Shown in pieces: positions 46,177 through 57,929 of a stretch of 64,000 nucleotides of DNA. Location of the stretch: the NCBI GenBank assembly GCA_963989245.1, contig OZ022353.1, forward strand, positions 24,488,524 to 24,552,523, in the 5' to 3' direction. The first letter of the stretch is position 1, and every line of letters starts with the position of its first letter. This DNA comes from Nansenia antarctica (Eukaryota > Chordata > Actinopteri > Argentiniformes > Microstomatidae). The notes below the pieces were generated by a model, which saw only the letters and a list, made by a program, of their open reading frames with translations, ran no database searches and was not told where the DNA came from. The translations under genes were made by a program, and so were the position numbers.

Positions 46177-46694
46177 TGATTGATTGATTGAAAACCTTTA
46201 TTGTCCCCAATGGGGAAATTTTGTTGTCAAACAGCTCAGTTAGGGCAGAAAAACATTCAATACAGAAAACAGAAAAACATTCAATAAAATACATAAAACA
46301 GTGGAGGCTCAATAAGTAAAAAGTTCCAAAAGTTCCAGCTCCAGGTCTCCCCCACCCTGCAGGGCCTGGTTGTAGAGTCGGAGTGCAGCTGGAACAAAGG
46401 ACTGTCCAAATCTTCTTGTACTTTGATGGGGGAGAACAAATCTGTGGCTGAACTTGCTCCTCATCCCTGCCAGCTCGCAGTACATCGGGTGGGAGGGATT
46501 GGCCAGCATGGCCGCCAGTTTTTTCCCCATCCTCTGTTCTGCCACCACCTCTAGGCTGTCCAGCCCGGTCCCCACCACAGAGCTGGCCTTCTTCACCAGT
46601 TTGTTTAGCTTCGCAGCATCCCTGGCACAGATGTTTCCACCCCAGCAGGCCACGGCGAAGAACAGAACGCTGGCAACCACCGACTGATAAAACA
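46177..46694 (-). mobile_element. 5'-truncated LINE fragment, second copy
   Basis: Lies 1,939 bp from the first copy with the same ends and the same GTCAT flanks. I see very few differences, including one that changes CGT to CAT in the frame at 46309-46680 (LPRQS against LPHQS). It was therefore copied together with the surrounding minisatellite and is not an independent insertion. Confidence 0.82.
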
Positions 46695-46905
46695 GTCATA
46701 GTGAAGCACATGGTTTAGAGGGGTCATATTGAAGCTTGTGGTTTAGAGGGGTCATATTGAAGCTTGTGGTTTAGAGGGGTCATATTGAAGCTTGTGGTTT
46801 AGAGGGGTCATATTGAAGGTCATGGTTTAGAGGGGTCATATTGAAGGTCATGGTTTAGAGGGGTCATATTGAAGGTCATGGTTTAGAGGGGTCATATTGA
46901 AGCTA
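46695..46905. repeat. 28-bp minisatellite, right part
   Basis: About seven units, ending in AAGCTAATGGCTTTAGGG. Confidence 0.92.
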
Positions 46906-48041
46906 ATGGCTTTAGGGTAATCTAGGCCAACTTTATAACACACAGACGTCCTGAAGGACAAAGTTCTCAATTCATGATGTGGCAATATTTTGGAAAACCA
47001 CAGCACAGACATGTATCTGTGTATGACCAGGCAATATTGTGATACGGTTGCTTTTTGTTAAAGACTTGTAGAATCAGGAATTGTTCCCAGTCTTTTGCCT
47101 AAAATCTTATTTTCAGCAAATGAAATGCGTCTTCAATTGGATTTAAATCTGAAGATATTCTTGGCAGTCAAGAACTTTTTGGCCCTGAAAAACTAGTTGC
47201 TTTACCCAATGTTTTGGGTTTATTTATTTTTATTGGAAGGATCCCCATTAGCTATACCATAGGCATGAGCTACTTTTAGTGGGGTCCACATTTAAAACAT
47301 ACATTACAAATAACATTTAACATATAAAACATAATTAAATTACAAATATCAAACTTTAAAATAAATCATACATCATACATATTTACCTTTGGCATAATAT
47401 AAAACACTGATATATCTAGTTGGAGTCCACATTTAAAACATACATTACAAGTAACATTTAACATATAAAACATACTTGGGTCATTGTCTTACTGTACAAT
47501 GAAGCAGCATCCAATGAATTTGGAGGTATTTGCTTGAATAAAGTTCTTGATACTCTTGTGCACACATGATGTGATGGAACACACCTGATTTACCAGACAT
47601 TTCTGTCAATCCAAGTGTCCTATTACTTTTGGATACCCTGAAACAAGGGACCTATACATAAAACTATACCTGAAACAAGGGAACTATACATAAAACTATA
47701 CCTGAAACAAGGGAACTATACATAAAACTATACCTGAAACAAGGGAACTATACATAAAACCTGTTGTAAATGCTGTATGGTGAAACCAATATGTACATAC
47801 ACATATACCATCAAATACAAGCTAAGAATCTCCTCCTTTACAGTAATTGTTTAAATTCAAATCCAAACTTTTGGAGTGTAGCCAAAAGAAGGAAGAAGGG
47901 CATTGTGTACACAGGGCACTGTGTTGGCAATAGCTTGCCTGCAATTTCACACATTGATGCCTTTAGTATTAATGTATCAGCTGTTTTTCACTTTTATTTT
48001 CTTGATACCATCAATATCCATTCCCACTATGACGCATTATG
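46906..48041. other. AT-rich intergenic DNA with small repeats, no gene seen
   Basis: Contains a GGATCCCCATTAGCT segment near 47238 that resembles a dispersed fish repeat tail. A direct duplication of about 56 bp (47279-47334 and 47421-47476) contains ACATTTAAAACATACATTAC. A 32-bp tandem repeat of about four units (GAAACAAGGGAACTATAC) lies at 47639-47762. A frame of 90 codons at 47770 has no recognisable domain. Confidence 0.55.
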
Positions 48042-49452
48042 AATGAATGAATGAATGAATGGTCTTTATTGTCATTTAATACAGTACAGGTACCATACAA
48101 CGACATTTAGGAGGGGGGGGGCTCCCCTGGTGCTAGGTAAAAAATACTAAAAACAAGAAGGGAAAAAAAGAGCTGGTTTACATAAATAAAGGCTATATAC
48201 ACTATCCACTATACTATACTACTATACTATACAAATAAAACACTGTGCTGTACTCTATGCTATGCTATAAATATCCTAACATTTCCTATCTCTGAACCTT
48301 CTGTACACGAGGGTTGTCATATTGCACATAGTATTATTGCACATTCATTTAAAGTGTCGCAGTTTGCAGGTTTGAAATGTTCACAGTTGTATTTCAGTAT
48401 TGCACTTGATTACAATCTAGTAGCTGCCATCAAATTGTATAGATTGTCCAGGGCCTAGAACCTAGGTCTTTGCTGTGTTCAGGGCCTGAATGGCCCTAGG
48501 GTAGAAGCTGAGCTTCAGTCTATTTGTCCTTGCGTACATGGTCCTGAACCGCCTGCCTGAGGGCAGCCGAACAAAGTGTTCGTTCCCAGGGTGGGATGGG
48601 TCTCTGGAGATCTTGGAGGCCTTCCTGAGGCAGCGTGTGTTGTACAGCTCTTCCAGAGAGGGGAAGGGGGCGCCGATGATCTTCTGGGCCGATCTCACGA
48701 CTCTCTGTAGCGCTTTCCTCTCTGCGGCTGTGCAGCTGGAGAACCACACGCAGATGCAGTAGGTGAGGATGCTCTCCACTGTGCAGCGGTAGAAGGTCAC
48801 AAGCAGCTCCTGTCTGAGGTGGTATTTCCTGAGGACTCTCAGGAAGTAGAGCCGCTGTTGTGCCTTCTTGATGATGGCTGCTGTGTTGGTCTTCCAGGAC
48901 AGGTCATCCTGTATGTGCACCCCCAGGAATCGGAGAGTTGAGACTCTCTCCACGCTCCCTCCATCGACGAGCAGGGGCTGGACCTCAGATTTTTTCCTCC
49001 TGAAGTCCACGATGATTTCCTGGGTCTTTGACTGGTTCAGCAGCAGGTTGTTAACCTTGCACAGCTTGCCCAGCTGCTCCACCTCATCCCTGTACGCCGC
49101 CTCGTCCCCCCCCGAGATGCAGCCCACCACGGTGGTGTCGTCTGCAAACTTTATGATGGAGTTGCTGGGGTGGACGGGGGTGAAGTCGTAGGTGTAGAGG
49201 TTGTAGAGGATGGGGCTTAGCACGCAGCCCTGGGGGGACCCAGTGCTGAGTCTGAGGGCTGTGGAGGTGTGGGAGCCCACCCGCACCCTCTGGGGGCGGT
49301 CAGACAGGAAGTCCTTGATCCATGCACAGATGGAGTGTGATAGTCCCAGGTCTAGTAGTTTGGTCACTAGCCTGTCTGGAAGGATGGTGTTGAAGGCGGA
49401 GCTGAAGTCCACAAAGAGCAGTCTCGCGTAGCTGTTTCCCCTCTCCAGGTGG
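48042..49452 (-). mobile_element. 5'-truncated LINE with intact reverse transcriptase C-terminal half
   Basis: The minus-strand element runs from about 49452 to a 3' end with TGACAATAAAGACC and an (ATTC)n tail at 48030-48060. Coding sequence is open from about 49450 to a stop at 48462. The internal Met at 49412 begins a 316-residue frame. Relative to it, motif A (DFSSAFN) is at residues 2-8, SPQGCVLSP at 59-67 and the catalytic FADD at 89-92. The thumb and C-terminal region has CTAAERKALQRVV and ends in FYPRAIQALN. The endonuclease and the first half of the reverse transcriptase are absent, so it cannot move by itself. No stop or frameshift interrupts the remainder, suggesting a fairly young insertion. 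The family looks L2/Rex1-like, from memory. Confidence 0.88.
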
Positions 49453-50025
49453 GATAGACTGGGTTATGACTGTTTTAATATCCACCCTGTAGCTGCTGAA
49501 TATGCTTGGTTGGCAGTGCCTCAAGGAGGGAAGTTGAACTTCCGTGAATATCTTATCATAATGGCCTAAATATCCAGTCATTATTCTCCTATGGTATGGT
49601 TTTCATTTCCGCCATTCCAAAATCAACAGTCGTTTGAGCCCCTCAATATGAAGCTTGAGACATTAGACCATGTAATTGTGCTCAAGGTTCACCATGCTGT
49701 TGTTGGCACAGATTGGGGACCACACCAGCACCTGGGGTAATGGTCAAAGGTCGGAAAACAATTACCGTGACATTTTAAAATAGTCTGTGTTGATTCTAAG
49801 CTTCTGACTTCCTGAGCTCTTGAGACAAGACAACTCATTTAATTAGAGATGGTGAAAGGAATGTACTGTAAGCTTACAGTAGGTGGGTTTTGACTCGCAC
49901 AACATAACTGTTCCACATAATGCTAATTTCCTCAGGTCTGCAAGGTGGTTATTATAGGCATCATGCCCAACTCCTTCTACCAATCCCCCACCAATACTCA
50001 ATTCTGCTTTGTACACCATTTCAGA
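49453..50025. other. Intergenic DNA, no gene seen
   Basis: Unique-looking sequence upstream of the LINE truncation point and left of the Tc1-like terminus. No domain, RNA gene or tandem repeat was recognised. Confidence 0.5.
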
Positions 50026-50211
50026 CATAGTTGGCCACTTCATTAGGTACACCTTTACAACTGCACATTAACGCAAATATCTAATCAGCCAACCACGTGG
50101 CAGCAACTCAATGTATTTAGGCTGTAGACATGGTCAAGTCTATATACACTAAAGTTCAAACCAAGCATTAGAATGGGGAAGAAAGGTGACTTTGAACGTG
50201 GCTGGTTGTTG
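50026..50211 (+). mobile_element. Tc1-like transposon, left end
   Basis: The terminal sequence GGCCACTTCATTAGGTACAC is the inverted partner of GTGTACCTAATGAATGGCC at 58749-58767. It is followed by the family's leader and the transposase start codon at 50173 (MGKKGDFERG). The copy stops at TGGTTGTTG (50203-50211), where a 7-kb satellite block begins. Confidence 0.88.
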
Positions 50212-51496
50212 TCTACACCTCCTCTATACCTCTACACCTCCTCTATACCTCTACACCTCCTCTACACCTCTACACCTCCTCTATACCTCTACACCTCCTC
50301 TCTATACCTCTACACCTCCTCTATACCTCTACACCTCCTCTCTATACCTCTACACCTCCTCTCTATACCTCTACACCTCCTCTCTATACCTCTACACCTC
50401 CTCTATACCTCTACACCTCCTCTATACCTCTACACCTCCTCTCTATACCTCTACACCTCCTCTATACCTCTACACCTCCTCTATACCTCTACACCTCCTC
50501 TCTATACCTCTACACCTCCTCTATACCTCTACACCTCCTCTCTATACCTCTACACCTCCTCTATACCTCTACACCTCCTCTCTACACCTCTACACCTCCT
50601 CTCTACCTCTACACCTCCTCTCTATACCTCTACACCTCCTCTCTATACCTCTACACCTCCTCTATACCTCTACACCTCCTCTATACCTCTACACCTCCTC
50701 TCTATACCTCTACACCTCCTCTCTATACCTCTACACCTCCTCTATACCTCTACACCTCCTCTCTACACCTCTACACCTCCTCTATACCTCTACACCTCCT
50801 CTCTATACCTCTACACCTCCTCTCTATACCTCTACACCTCCTCTATACCTCTACACCTCCTCTCTATACCTCTACACCTCCTCTCTATACCTCTACACCT
50901 CCTCTCTATACCTCTACACCTCCTCTCTATACCTCTACACCTCCTCTCTATACCTCTACACCTCCTCTATACCTCTACACCTCCTCTATACCTCTACACC
51001 TCCTCTATACCTCTACACCTCCTCTATACCTCTACACCTCCTCTCTATACCTCTACACCTCCTCTATACCTCTACACCTCCTCTCTATACCTCTACACCT
51101 CCTCTATACCTCTACACCTCCTCTCTATACCTCTACACCTCCTCTCTATACCTCTACACCTCCTCTATACCTCTACACCTCCTCTATACCTCTACACCTC
51201 CTCTATACCTCTACACCTCCTCTCTATACCTCTACACCTCCTCTATACCTCTACACCTCCTCTCTATACCTCTACACCTCCTCTATACCTCTACACCTCC
51301 TCTCTATACCTCTACACCTCCTCTCTATACCTCTACACCTCCTCTATACCTCTACACCTCCTCTATACCTCTACACCTCCTCTATACCTCTACACCTCCT
51401 CTCTATACCTCTACACCTCCTCTATACCTCTACACCTCCTCTATACCTCTACACCTCCTCTCTACACCTTCTCAACACCTCCTCAACACCTCCTCA
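50212..51496. repeat. CT-rich minisatellite, array C4 (1,285 bp)
   Basis: Begins directly in mid-unit (TCTACACCTCC) without the CTCAACACCTCTGCACC entry sequence of C1, C2, C3 and C5. It has the usual right end. Confidence 0.95.
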
Positions 51497-51865
51497 TCAG
51501 AGATGATGATGATGATGATGGGGGGTGATAGGAAGGTCGTAGAGACACCATTCAAATGGTTTTAGATTCCCTGTCCTCTGGTCTATCCGGGGTGTTGGAA
51601 TTGTTCTCCTAACCCGCGGGGAACCATACGTTATTAACCCCGGGAGGGGTCACACTACGGGACGTATAACGCTGGCTATGAATGTGGTAGAAACACGTGG
51701 TTTTCATATTTAAGTTCCTTAGGTCTACACGGTCATTTGAAGCCTAACCCCAGCCCTCTACGACCCCGGGACGTGATGTTATTGAGCTTCATGCAGATTA
51801 GCCTCATGCTAATGACGCGATTCCACACTGGCCAGTAGAAGTTTTAAACAGTCGAATTTCACAGT
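51497..51865. repeat. Type B divergent 312-like sequence, copy B4
   Basis: As B1, with one G fewer in TATCCGGGGTG near 51588. Confidence 0.88.
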
Positions 51866-51940
51866 TCCTCCGTGGCGCAGCTCGTTTGTTCGTGCGCGAC
51901 TCATTCATAGGTACAGGGTTCGAATCCCAGGTCTGGCGGA
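51866..51940 (+). repeat. tRNA-like sequence, copy B4
   Basis: Same as at 31952, and it shares the AAAAAAGCATC spacer variant, so B4 is closer to B2 than to B1. Confidence 0.68.
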
Positions 51941-52021
51941 AGTGAAAACGAGCTTTTTCGTTAATGGTCGAAAAAAGCATCTCTATGTCCTGGGACAAAA
52001 CATCTCTATGCCCTGGGACTT

Positions 52022-52619
52022 GAAGAAGAAGAAGAAGAAGAAGAAGAAGAAGAAGAAGAAGAAGAAGAAGAAGAAGAAGAAGAAGAAGAAGAAGAAGAAG
52101 AAGAAGAAGAAGAAGAAGAAGAAGAAGAAGAAGAAGAAGAAGAAGAAGAAGAAGAAGAAGAAGAAGAAGAAGAAGAAGAAGAAGAAGAAGAAGAAGAAGA
52201 AGAAGAAGAAGAAGAAGAAGAAGAAGAAGAAGAAGAAGAAGAAGAAGAAGAAGAAGAAGAAGAAGAAGAAGAAGAAGAAGAAGAAGAAGAAGAAGAAGAA
52301 GAAGAAGAAGAAGAAGAAGAAGAAGAAGAAGAAGAAGAAGAAGAAGAAGAAGAAGAAGAAGAAGAAGAAGAAGAAGAAGAAGAAGAAGAAGAAGAAGAAG
52401 AAGAAGAAGAAGAAGAAGAAGAAGAAGAAGAAGAAGAAGAAGAAGAAGAAGAAGAAGAAGAAGAAGAAGAAGAAGAAGAAGAAGAAGAAGAAGAAGAAGA
52501 AGAAGAAGAAGAAGAAGAAGAAGAAGAAGAAGAAGAAGAAGAAGAAGAAGAAGAAGAAGAAGAAGAAGAAGAAGAAGAAGAAGAAGAAGAAGAAGAAGAA
52601 GAAGAAGAAGAAGAAGAAG
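52022..52619. repeat. Expanded (GAA)n microsatellite, about 199 triplets, copy B4
   Basis: 598 bp of uninterrupted GAA with the same flanks as B2. Confidence 0.98.
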
Positions 52620-52643
52620 GTCCAAATAGATATTAGAAATAAA

Positions 52644-52956
52644 GTCACACTACGGGGCGTATAACTTTGGCTATGAAGGGGGTAGAGACACGCGGTTTTC
52701 ATATTTCTGTTCCTTAGGTCCACGCGGTCATTTTAAGCCTAACCCCAGCCCTCTACGACCCCGGGAAGTCATGTTAAACTGAAGTTAAAGACGACAAGAA
52801 GTCCAAAATAGATAGGGAAATAGAGTCACACTACGGGGCGTATAACTCTGGCTATGAATGTGATAGAAAGACGCGGTTTTCATATTTAAGTTCATTAGGT
52901 CTACACGGTCATTTTAAGCCTAACCCCAGCCCTCTACGACCCCGGGAAGTCATGTT
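52644..52956. repeat. Two core satellite modules, copy B4
   Basis: Modules at 52644-52775 and 52825-52956, matching B2. Confidence 0.9.
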
Positions 52957-52999
52957 AAACTGAAGTTACAGACGACAGATGTGTCAAAAAAACAAAAAA

Positions 53000-53553
53000 A
53001 TGCTAATGCTAAATAAACATGCTAATTAGCTGTATGTTAATGAGATGTATGTTAATTAGCTGTGTGTATGTTAATGAGCTGTATGCTAATGAGATTCATG
53101 CTAATGAGATTCATGCTAATGAGCTGTATGTTAATGAGATGTATGTTAATGAGCTGTGTGTGTATGTTAATGAGCTGTATGTTAATGAGCTTCATGCTAA
53201 TGAGCTGTATGTTAATGAGCTGTATGTTAATGAGCTGTGTGTGTATGTTAATGAGCTGTATGTTAATGAGCTTCATGCTAATGTAATGAGATGTATGTTA
53301 ATGAGATGTGTGTGTATGTTAATGAGCTGTATGTTAATGAGCTTCATGCTAATGAGCTGTATGTTAATGAGCTGTATGTTAATTAGCTGTGTGTGTATGT
53401 TAATGAGCTGTATGTTAATGAGTTTCATGCTAATGAGCTGTATGTTAATGAGATGTATGTTAATGAGCTGTGTGTGTATGTTAATGAGCTGTATGTTAAT
53501 GAGCTTCATGCTAATGAGATTCATGCTAATGAGCTGTATGTTAATGAGCTGTG
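53000..53553. repeat. TTAATGAG minisatellite, copy B4
   Basis: Close to B1 in unit order, with a junction CATGCTAATGTAATGAG near 53278 that marks a small internal deletion. Confidence 0.93.
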
Positions 53554-54426
53554 TAAAAGTGGGCGGAGCTTAAATCAAAGTGGGAGGAGCTTAAATCAAA
53601 GTGGGCGGAGCTTAAATCAAAGTGGGCGGAGCTTAAATCAAAGTGGGAGGAGCTTAAATCAAAGTGGGCGGAGCTTAAATCAAAGTGGGCGGAGCTTAAA
53701 TCAAAGTGGGAGGAGCTTAAGTCAAAGTGGGAGGAGCTTAAATCAAAGTGGGCGGAGCTTAAATCAAAGTGGGCGGAGCTTAAATCAAAGTGGGAGGAGC
53801 TTAAATCAAAGTGGGCGGAGCTTAAATCAAAGTGGGAGGAGCTTAAGTCAAAGTGGGCGGAGCTTAAATCAAAGTGGGAGGAGCTTAAATCAAAGTGGGC
53901 GGAGCTTAAATCAAAGTGGGAGGAGCTTAAATCAAAGTGGGCGGAGCTTAAATCAAAGTGGGAGGAGCTTAAGTCAAAGTGGGCGGAGCTTAAGTCAAAG
54001 TGGGCGGAGCTTAAGTCAAAGTGGGAGGAGCTTAGATCAAAGTGGGCGGAGCTTAAGTCAAAGTGGGCGGAGCTTAAGTCAAAGTGGGCTGAGCTTAAAT
54101 CAAAGTGGGCGGAGCTTAAATCAAAGTGGGAGGAGCTTAAGTCAAAGTGGGCGGAGCTTAAGTCAAAGTGGGCGGAGCTTAAGTCAAAGTGGGAGGAGCT
54201 TAGATCAAAGTGGGCGGAGCTTAAGTCAAAGTGGGCGGGGCTAAAGTCAAAGTGGGCGGAGCTTGTGTCTAAGTGGGAGTGGCTTAATTGATTGATTCAA
54301 ATTGTGGGCGGAGCTTGTGTCAAAAGTGGGCGGAGCTTGTGTCAAAGTGGGCGGAGCTTAAGTGGGAGTGGGAGTGGCTTAGACATTTAGTGGGCGGAGC
54401 TTGTGTCAAAGTGGGAGTGGCTTAAT
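53554..54426. repeat. 21-bp minisatellite, copy B4 left, degrading at its right end
   Basis: About 33 regular units to 54250, then the same irregular pieces as at 34000-34179. Confidence 0.92.
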
Positions 54427-54927
54427 TGATTAATTCCAATTTTCTTTCATTTGCCAACAAACGACCTACCTAGACTGTACGCAGTTGCACCCTAGGATGA
54501 AACCCTAGGATGAAAAACAGAAATCGGTGCCAGAAAGTCCCAGTCACCCAAAAATCGGCACGATGAAGCGTCACAGGGGTCCGGTCGCGTGCCCCGAGTT
54601 TCGAGGCGCTAGCTCAAACGGTCGCTCCGTGGCGCCCCCTTTAATTACGGATTTCGCACTTACGTCAAAGCTCCCCGTTTGGGCCACGAATGGCCGATCA
54701 AGCCGAAACTCTGGGTAAACACTTGTCTCACCAAGATGTTCGACATATGTGAAAACCAGACCTCTAGCTCACAGCTAGGAGGGGAGTTATGAATTCTGGC
54801 CACAGGGGGCGCCGCAACCGAGTCGGGACTCGAATATGTGTTCGGCGGGCCCGAGCCGATTCGGAAAATATCTGAACCGTGTCTGTGGCACTTACGGTTG
54901 CTGAGCTAAAGTCCTTTAACCTAGCCC
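54427..54927. repeat. Low-copy island, second copy
   Basis: Matches 34180-34680 at an offset of 20,247 bp, with both GGGGGCGC-type motifs (near 54628 and at 54798-54815). Confidence 0.7.
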
Positions 54928-55980
54928 GGAGGGAGCTTGTGTCAAAGTGGGCGGAGCTTAAGTCAAAGTGGGCGGAGCTTGTGTATAAGTGGGAGGAGCT
55001 TAAGTCAAAGTGGGCGGAGCTTAAATCAAAGTGGGAGGAGCTTAAGTCAAAGTGGGCGGAGCTTGTGTAAAAGTGGGCGGAGCTTAAATCAAAGTGGGAG
55101 GAGCTTAAACCAAAGTGGGAGGAGCTTAAGGTAAAGTGGGCGGAGCTTAAATCAAAGTGGGAGGAGCTTAAATCAAAGTGGGAGGAGCTTAAATCAAAGT
55201 GGGAGGAGCTTAAATCAAAGTGGGAGGAGCTTAAGTCAAAGTGGGCGGAGCTTGAATCAAAGTGGGAGGAGCTTAAATCAAAGTGGGAGGAGCTTAAATC
55301 AAAGTGGGAGGAGCTTAAATCAAAGTGGGAGGAGCTTAAGTCAAAGTGGGAGGAGCTTAAGTCAAAGTGGGCGGAGCTTAAATCAAAGTGGGAGGAGCTT
55401 AAATCAAAGTGGGAGGAGCTTAAGTCAAAGTGGGAGGAGCTTAGGTCAAAGTGGGCGGAGCTTAAATCAAAGTGGGAGGAGCTTAAATCAAAGTGGGAGG
55501 AGCTTAAATCAAAGTGGGAGGAGCTTAAGTCAAAGTGGGCGGAGCTTGAATCAAAGTGGGAGGAGCTTAAATCAAAGTGGGAGGAGCTTAAATCAAAGTG
55601 GGAGGAGCTTAAATCAAAGTGGGAGGAGCTTAAGTCAAAGTGGGAGGAGCTTAAGTCAAAGTGGGCGGAGCTTAAATCAAAGTGGGAGGAGCTTAAATCA
55701 AAGTGGGAGGAGCTTAAGTCAAAGTGGGAGGAGCTTAGGTCAAAGTGGGCGGAGCTTAAATCAAAGTGGGAGGAGCTTAAATCAAAGTGGGCGGAGCTTA
55801 AATCAAAGTGGGAGGAGCTTAAGTCAAAGTGGGCGGAGCTTAAGTCAAAGTGGGCGGAGCTTAAGTCAAAGTGGGCGGAGCTTAAATCAAAGTGGGAGGA
55901 GCTTAAGTCAAAGTGGGCGGAGCTTAAGTCAAAGTGGGCGGAGCTTAAGTCAAAGTGGGAGGAGCTTAGATCAAAGTGGG
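54928..55980. repeat. 21-bp minisatellite, copy B4 right (about 50 units)
   Basis: Contains two tandem versions of a block of about 270 bp marked by GAATC and GGTC linkers (around 55250-55450 and 55550-55750). Confidence 0.95.
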
Positions 55981-57335
55981 CTCAACACCTCTGCACCTCC
56001 TCAACACCTCTACACCTCCTCTCTACCTCTACACCTCCTCTCTATACCTCTACACCTCCTCTATACCTCTACACCTCCTCTATACCTCTACACCTCCTCT
56101 CTATACCTCTACACCTCCTCTCTATACCTCTACACCTCCTCTCTATACCTCTACACCTCCTCTATACCTCTACACCTCCTCTATACCTCTACACCTCCTC
56201 TCTATACCTCTACACCTCCTCTATACCTCTACACCTCCTCTCTATACCTCTACACCTCCTCTATACCTCTACACCTCCTCTCTATACCTCTACACCTCCT
56301 CTCTATACCTCTACACCTCCTCTCTATACCTCTACACCTCCTCTATACCTCTACACCTCCTCTATACCTCTACACCTCCTCTCTATACCTCTACACCTCC
56401 TCTATACCTCTACACCTCCTCTCTATACCTCTACACCTCCTCTCTATACCTCTACACCTCCTCTCTATACCTCTACACCTCCTCTCTATACCTCTACACC
56501 TCCTCTATACCTCTACACCTCCTCTCTATACCTCTACACCTCCTCTATACCTCTACACCTCCTCTCTATACCTCTACACCTCCTCTCTATACCTCTACAC
56601 CTCCTCTATACCTCTACACCTCCTCTACACCTCTACACCTCCTCTCTATACCTCTACACCTCCTCTCTATACCTCTACACCTCCTCTCTATACCTCTACA
56701 CCTCCTCTCTATACCTCTACACCTCCTCTCTATACCTCTACACCTCCTCTCTATACCTCTACACCTCCTCTATACCTCTACACCTCCTCTCTATACCTCT
56801 ACACCTCCTCTCTATACCTCTACACCTCCTCTCTATACCTCTACACCTCCTCTCTATACCTCTACACCTCCTCTCTATACCTCTACACCTCCTCTATACC
56901 TCTACACCTCCTCTCTATACCTCTACACCTCCTCTATACCTCTACACCTCCTCTATACCTCTACACCTCCTCTCTATACCTCTACACCTCCTCTATACCT
57001 CTACACCTCCTCTATACCTCTACACCTCCTCTATACCTCTACACCTCCTCTATACCTCTACACCTCCTCTCTATACCTCTACACCTCCTCTCTATACCTC
57101 TACACCTCCTCTCTATACCTCTACACCTCCTCTCTACACCTCTACACCTCCTCTATACCTCTACACCTCCTCTCTATACCTCTACACCTCCTCTATACCT
57201 CTACACCTCCTCTATACCTCTACACCTCCTCTCTATACCTCTACACCTCCTCTCTATACCTCTACACCTCCTCTACACCTCCTCTCTATACCTCTACACC
57301 TCCTCTCTATACCTCTACACCTCCTCTACACCTCT
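55981..57335. repeat. CT-rich minisatellite, array C5 (1,355 bp)
   Basis: Has the usual CTCAACACCTCTGCACC entry but ends in mid-unit (CTCTACACCTCT) against transposon sequence, without the CTCATCAGAGATG exit. Confidence 0.95.
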
Positions 57336-57442
57336 TGGTTGTTGCTTTCAGACGGCTGGTTTGAACATCTACTGGAATGTTCTCACACAACCATCTCTAG
57401 GTTTGACAGAGAAGTGTCAGAAAAAGAGAAAGTATCCAGAGA

Positions 57443-57920
57443 ATCACAATCAGAAGTGCTTTTATTGCATCCAATGTGCAGGTACACACGAGTAACATAA
57501 TGTACAGGTACACAAGAGTAACATTATGTACAGGTACACAAGAGTAACATTATTTACAGGTACACAAGAGTAACATTATTTGGCTTAGGTTCTTCGATAT
57601 TGGCATTGCAGCAGAATAAAAAATCAACAATAATAGAATAAAGTAAAATAAGTAAGGTAATAAATAAAAAATTAAAGTGGAATAAGGTAATGAAGTGATT
57701 AAGTAATAGTAGTTGTACTACAGCGGGACCAGTCGTACTACAGGGCATGAGGCAAGATGTGCGTAGTGCAAATGCTGTGCAGGTTACCATGAGATGAAAA
57801 GCAATATCATACAGTATGCAATATAGTACATATATGATACAGTACAGGAAGTTCAAGTAGTAGCCAGGTAATGTTCAAGTAATCAGGTAGTCATAATATA
57901 GCAGTTCAGTGAGTATATAG
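57443..57920 (-). mobile_element. Insertion in the Tc1-like element, possible LINE 3' end
   Basis: CAGAGA lies at both edges (57437-57442 and 57921-57926), a candidate target duplication. The left end GAAGTGCTTTTATTGC resembles the reverse complement of a LINE or mRNA 3' end. Next to it is a tandem repeat of about 26 bp (GTACACAAGAGTAACATTAT) at 57481-57580. No coding sequence was recognised. Confidence 0.5.
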
Positions 57921-57929
57921 CAGAGAGCG

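Larger units (their letters stand above)
50212..57335. repeat. 7,124-bp type B satellite block inserted in the transposon
   Basis: The block starts and ends within the CT minisatellite (C4 at the left, C5 at the right). In between it carries the divergent 312-like sequence, tRNA-like head, (GAA)n, core modules, TTAATGAG array, 21-bp arrays and the low-copy island. The 9-bp TGGTTGTTG stands at both edges (50203-50211 and 57336-57344). Joining left and right through one copy restores the expected transposon order. The order of parts is a circular permutation of the tandem type B units at 27141-36905. Confidence 0.88.

Noticed and set aside
48520..49431. Other open frames overlapping the LINE on both strands
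   Set aside because: They are shadows of the real reverse transcriptase frame and contain none of its motifs.
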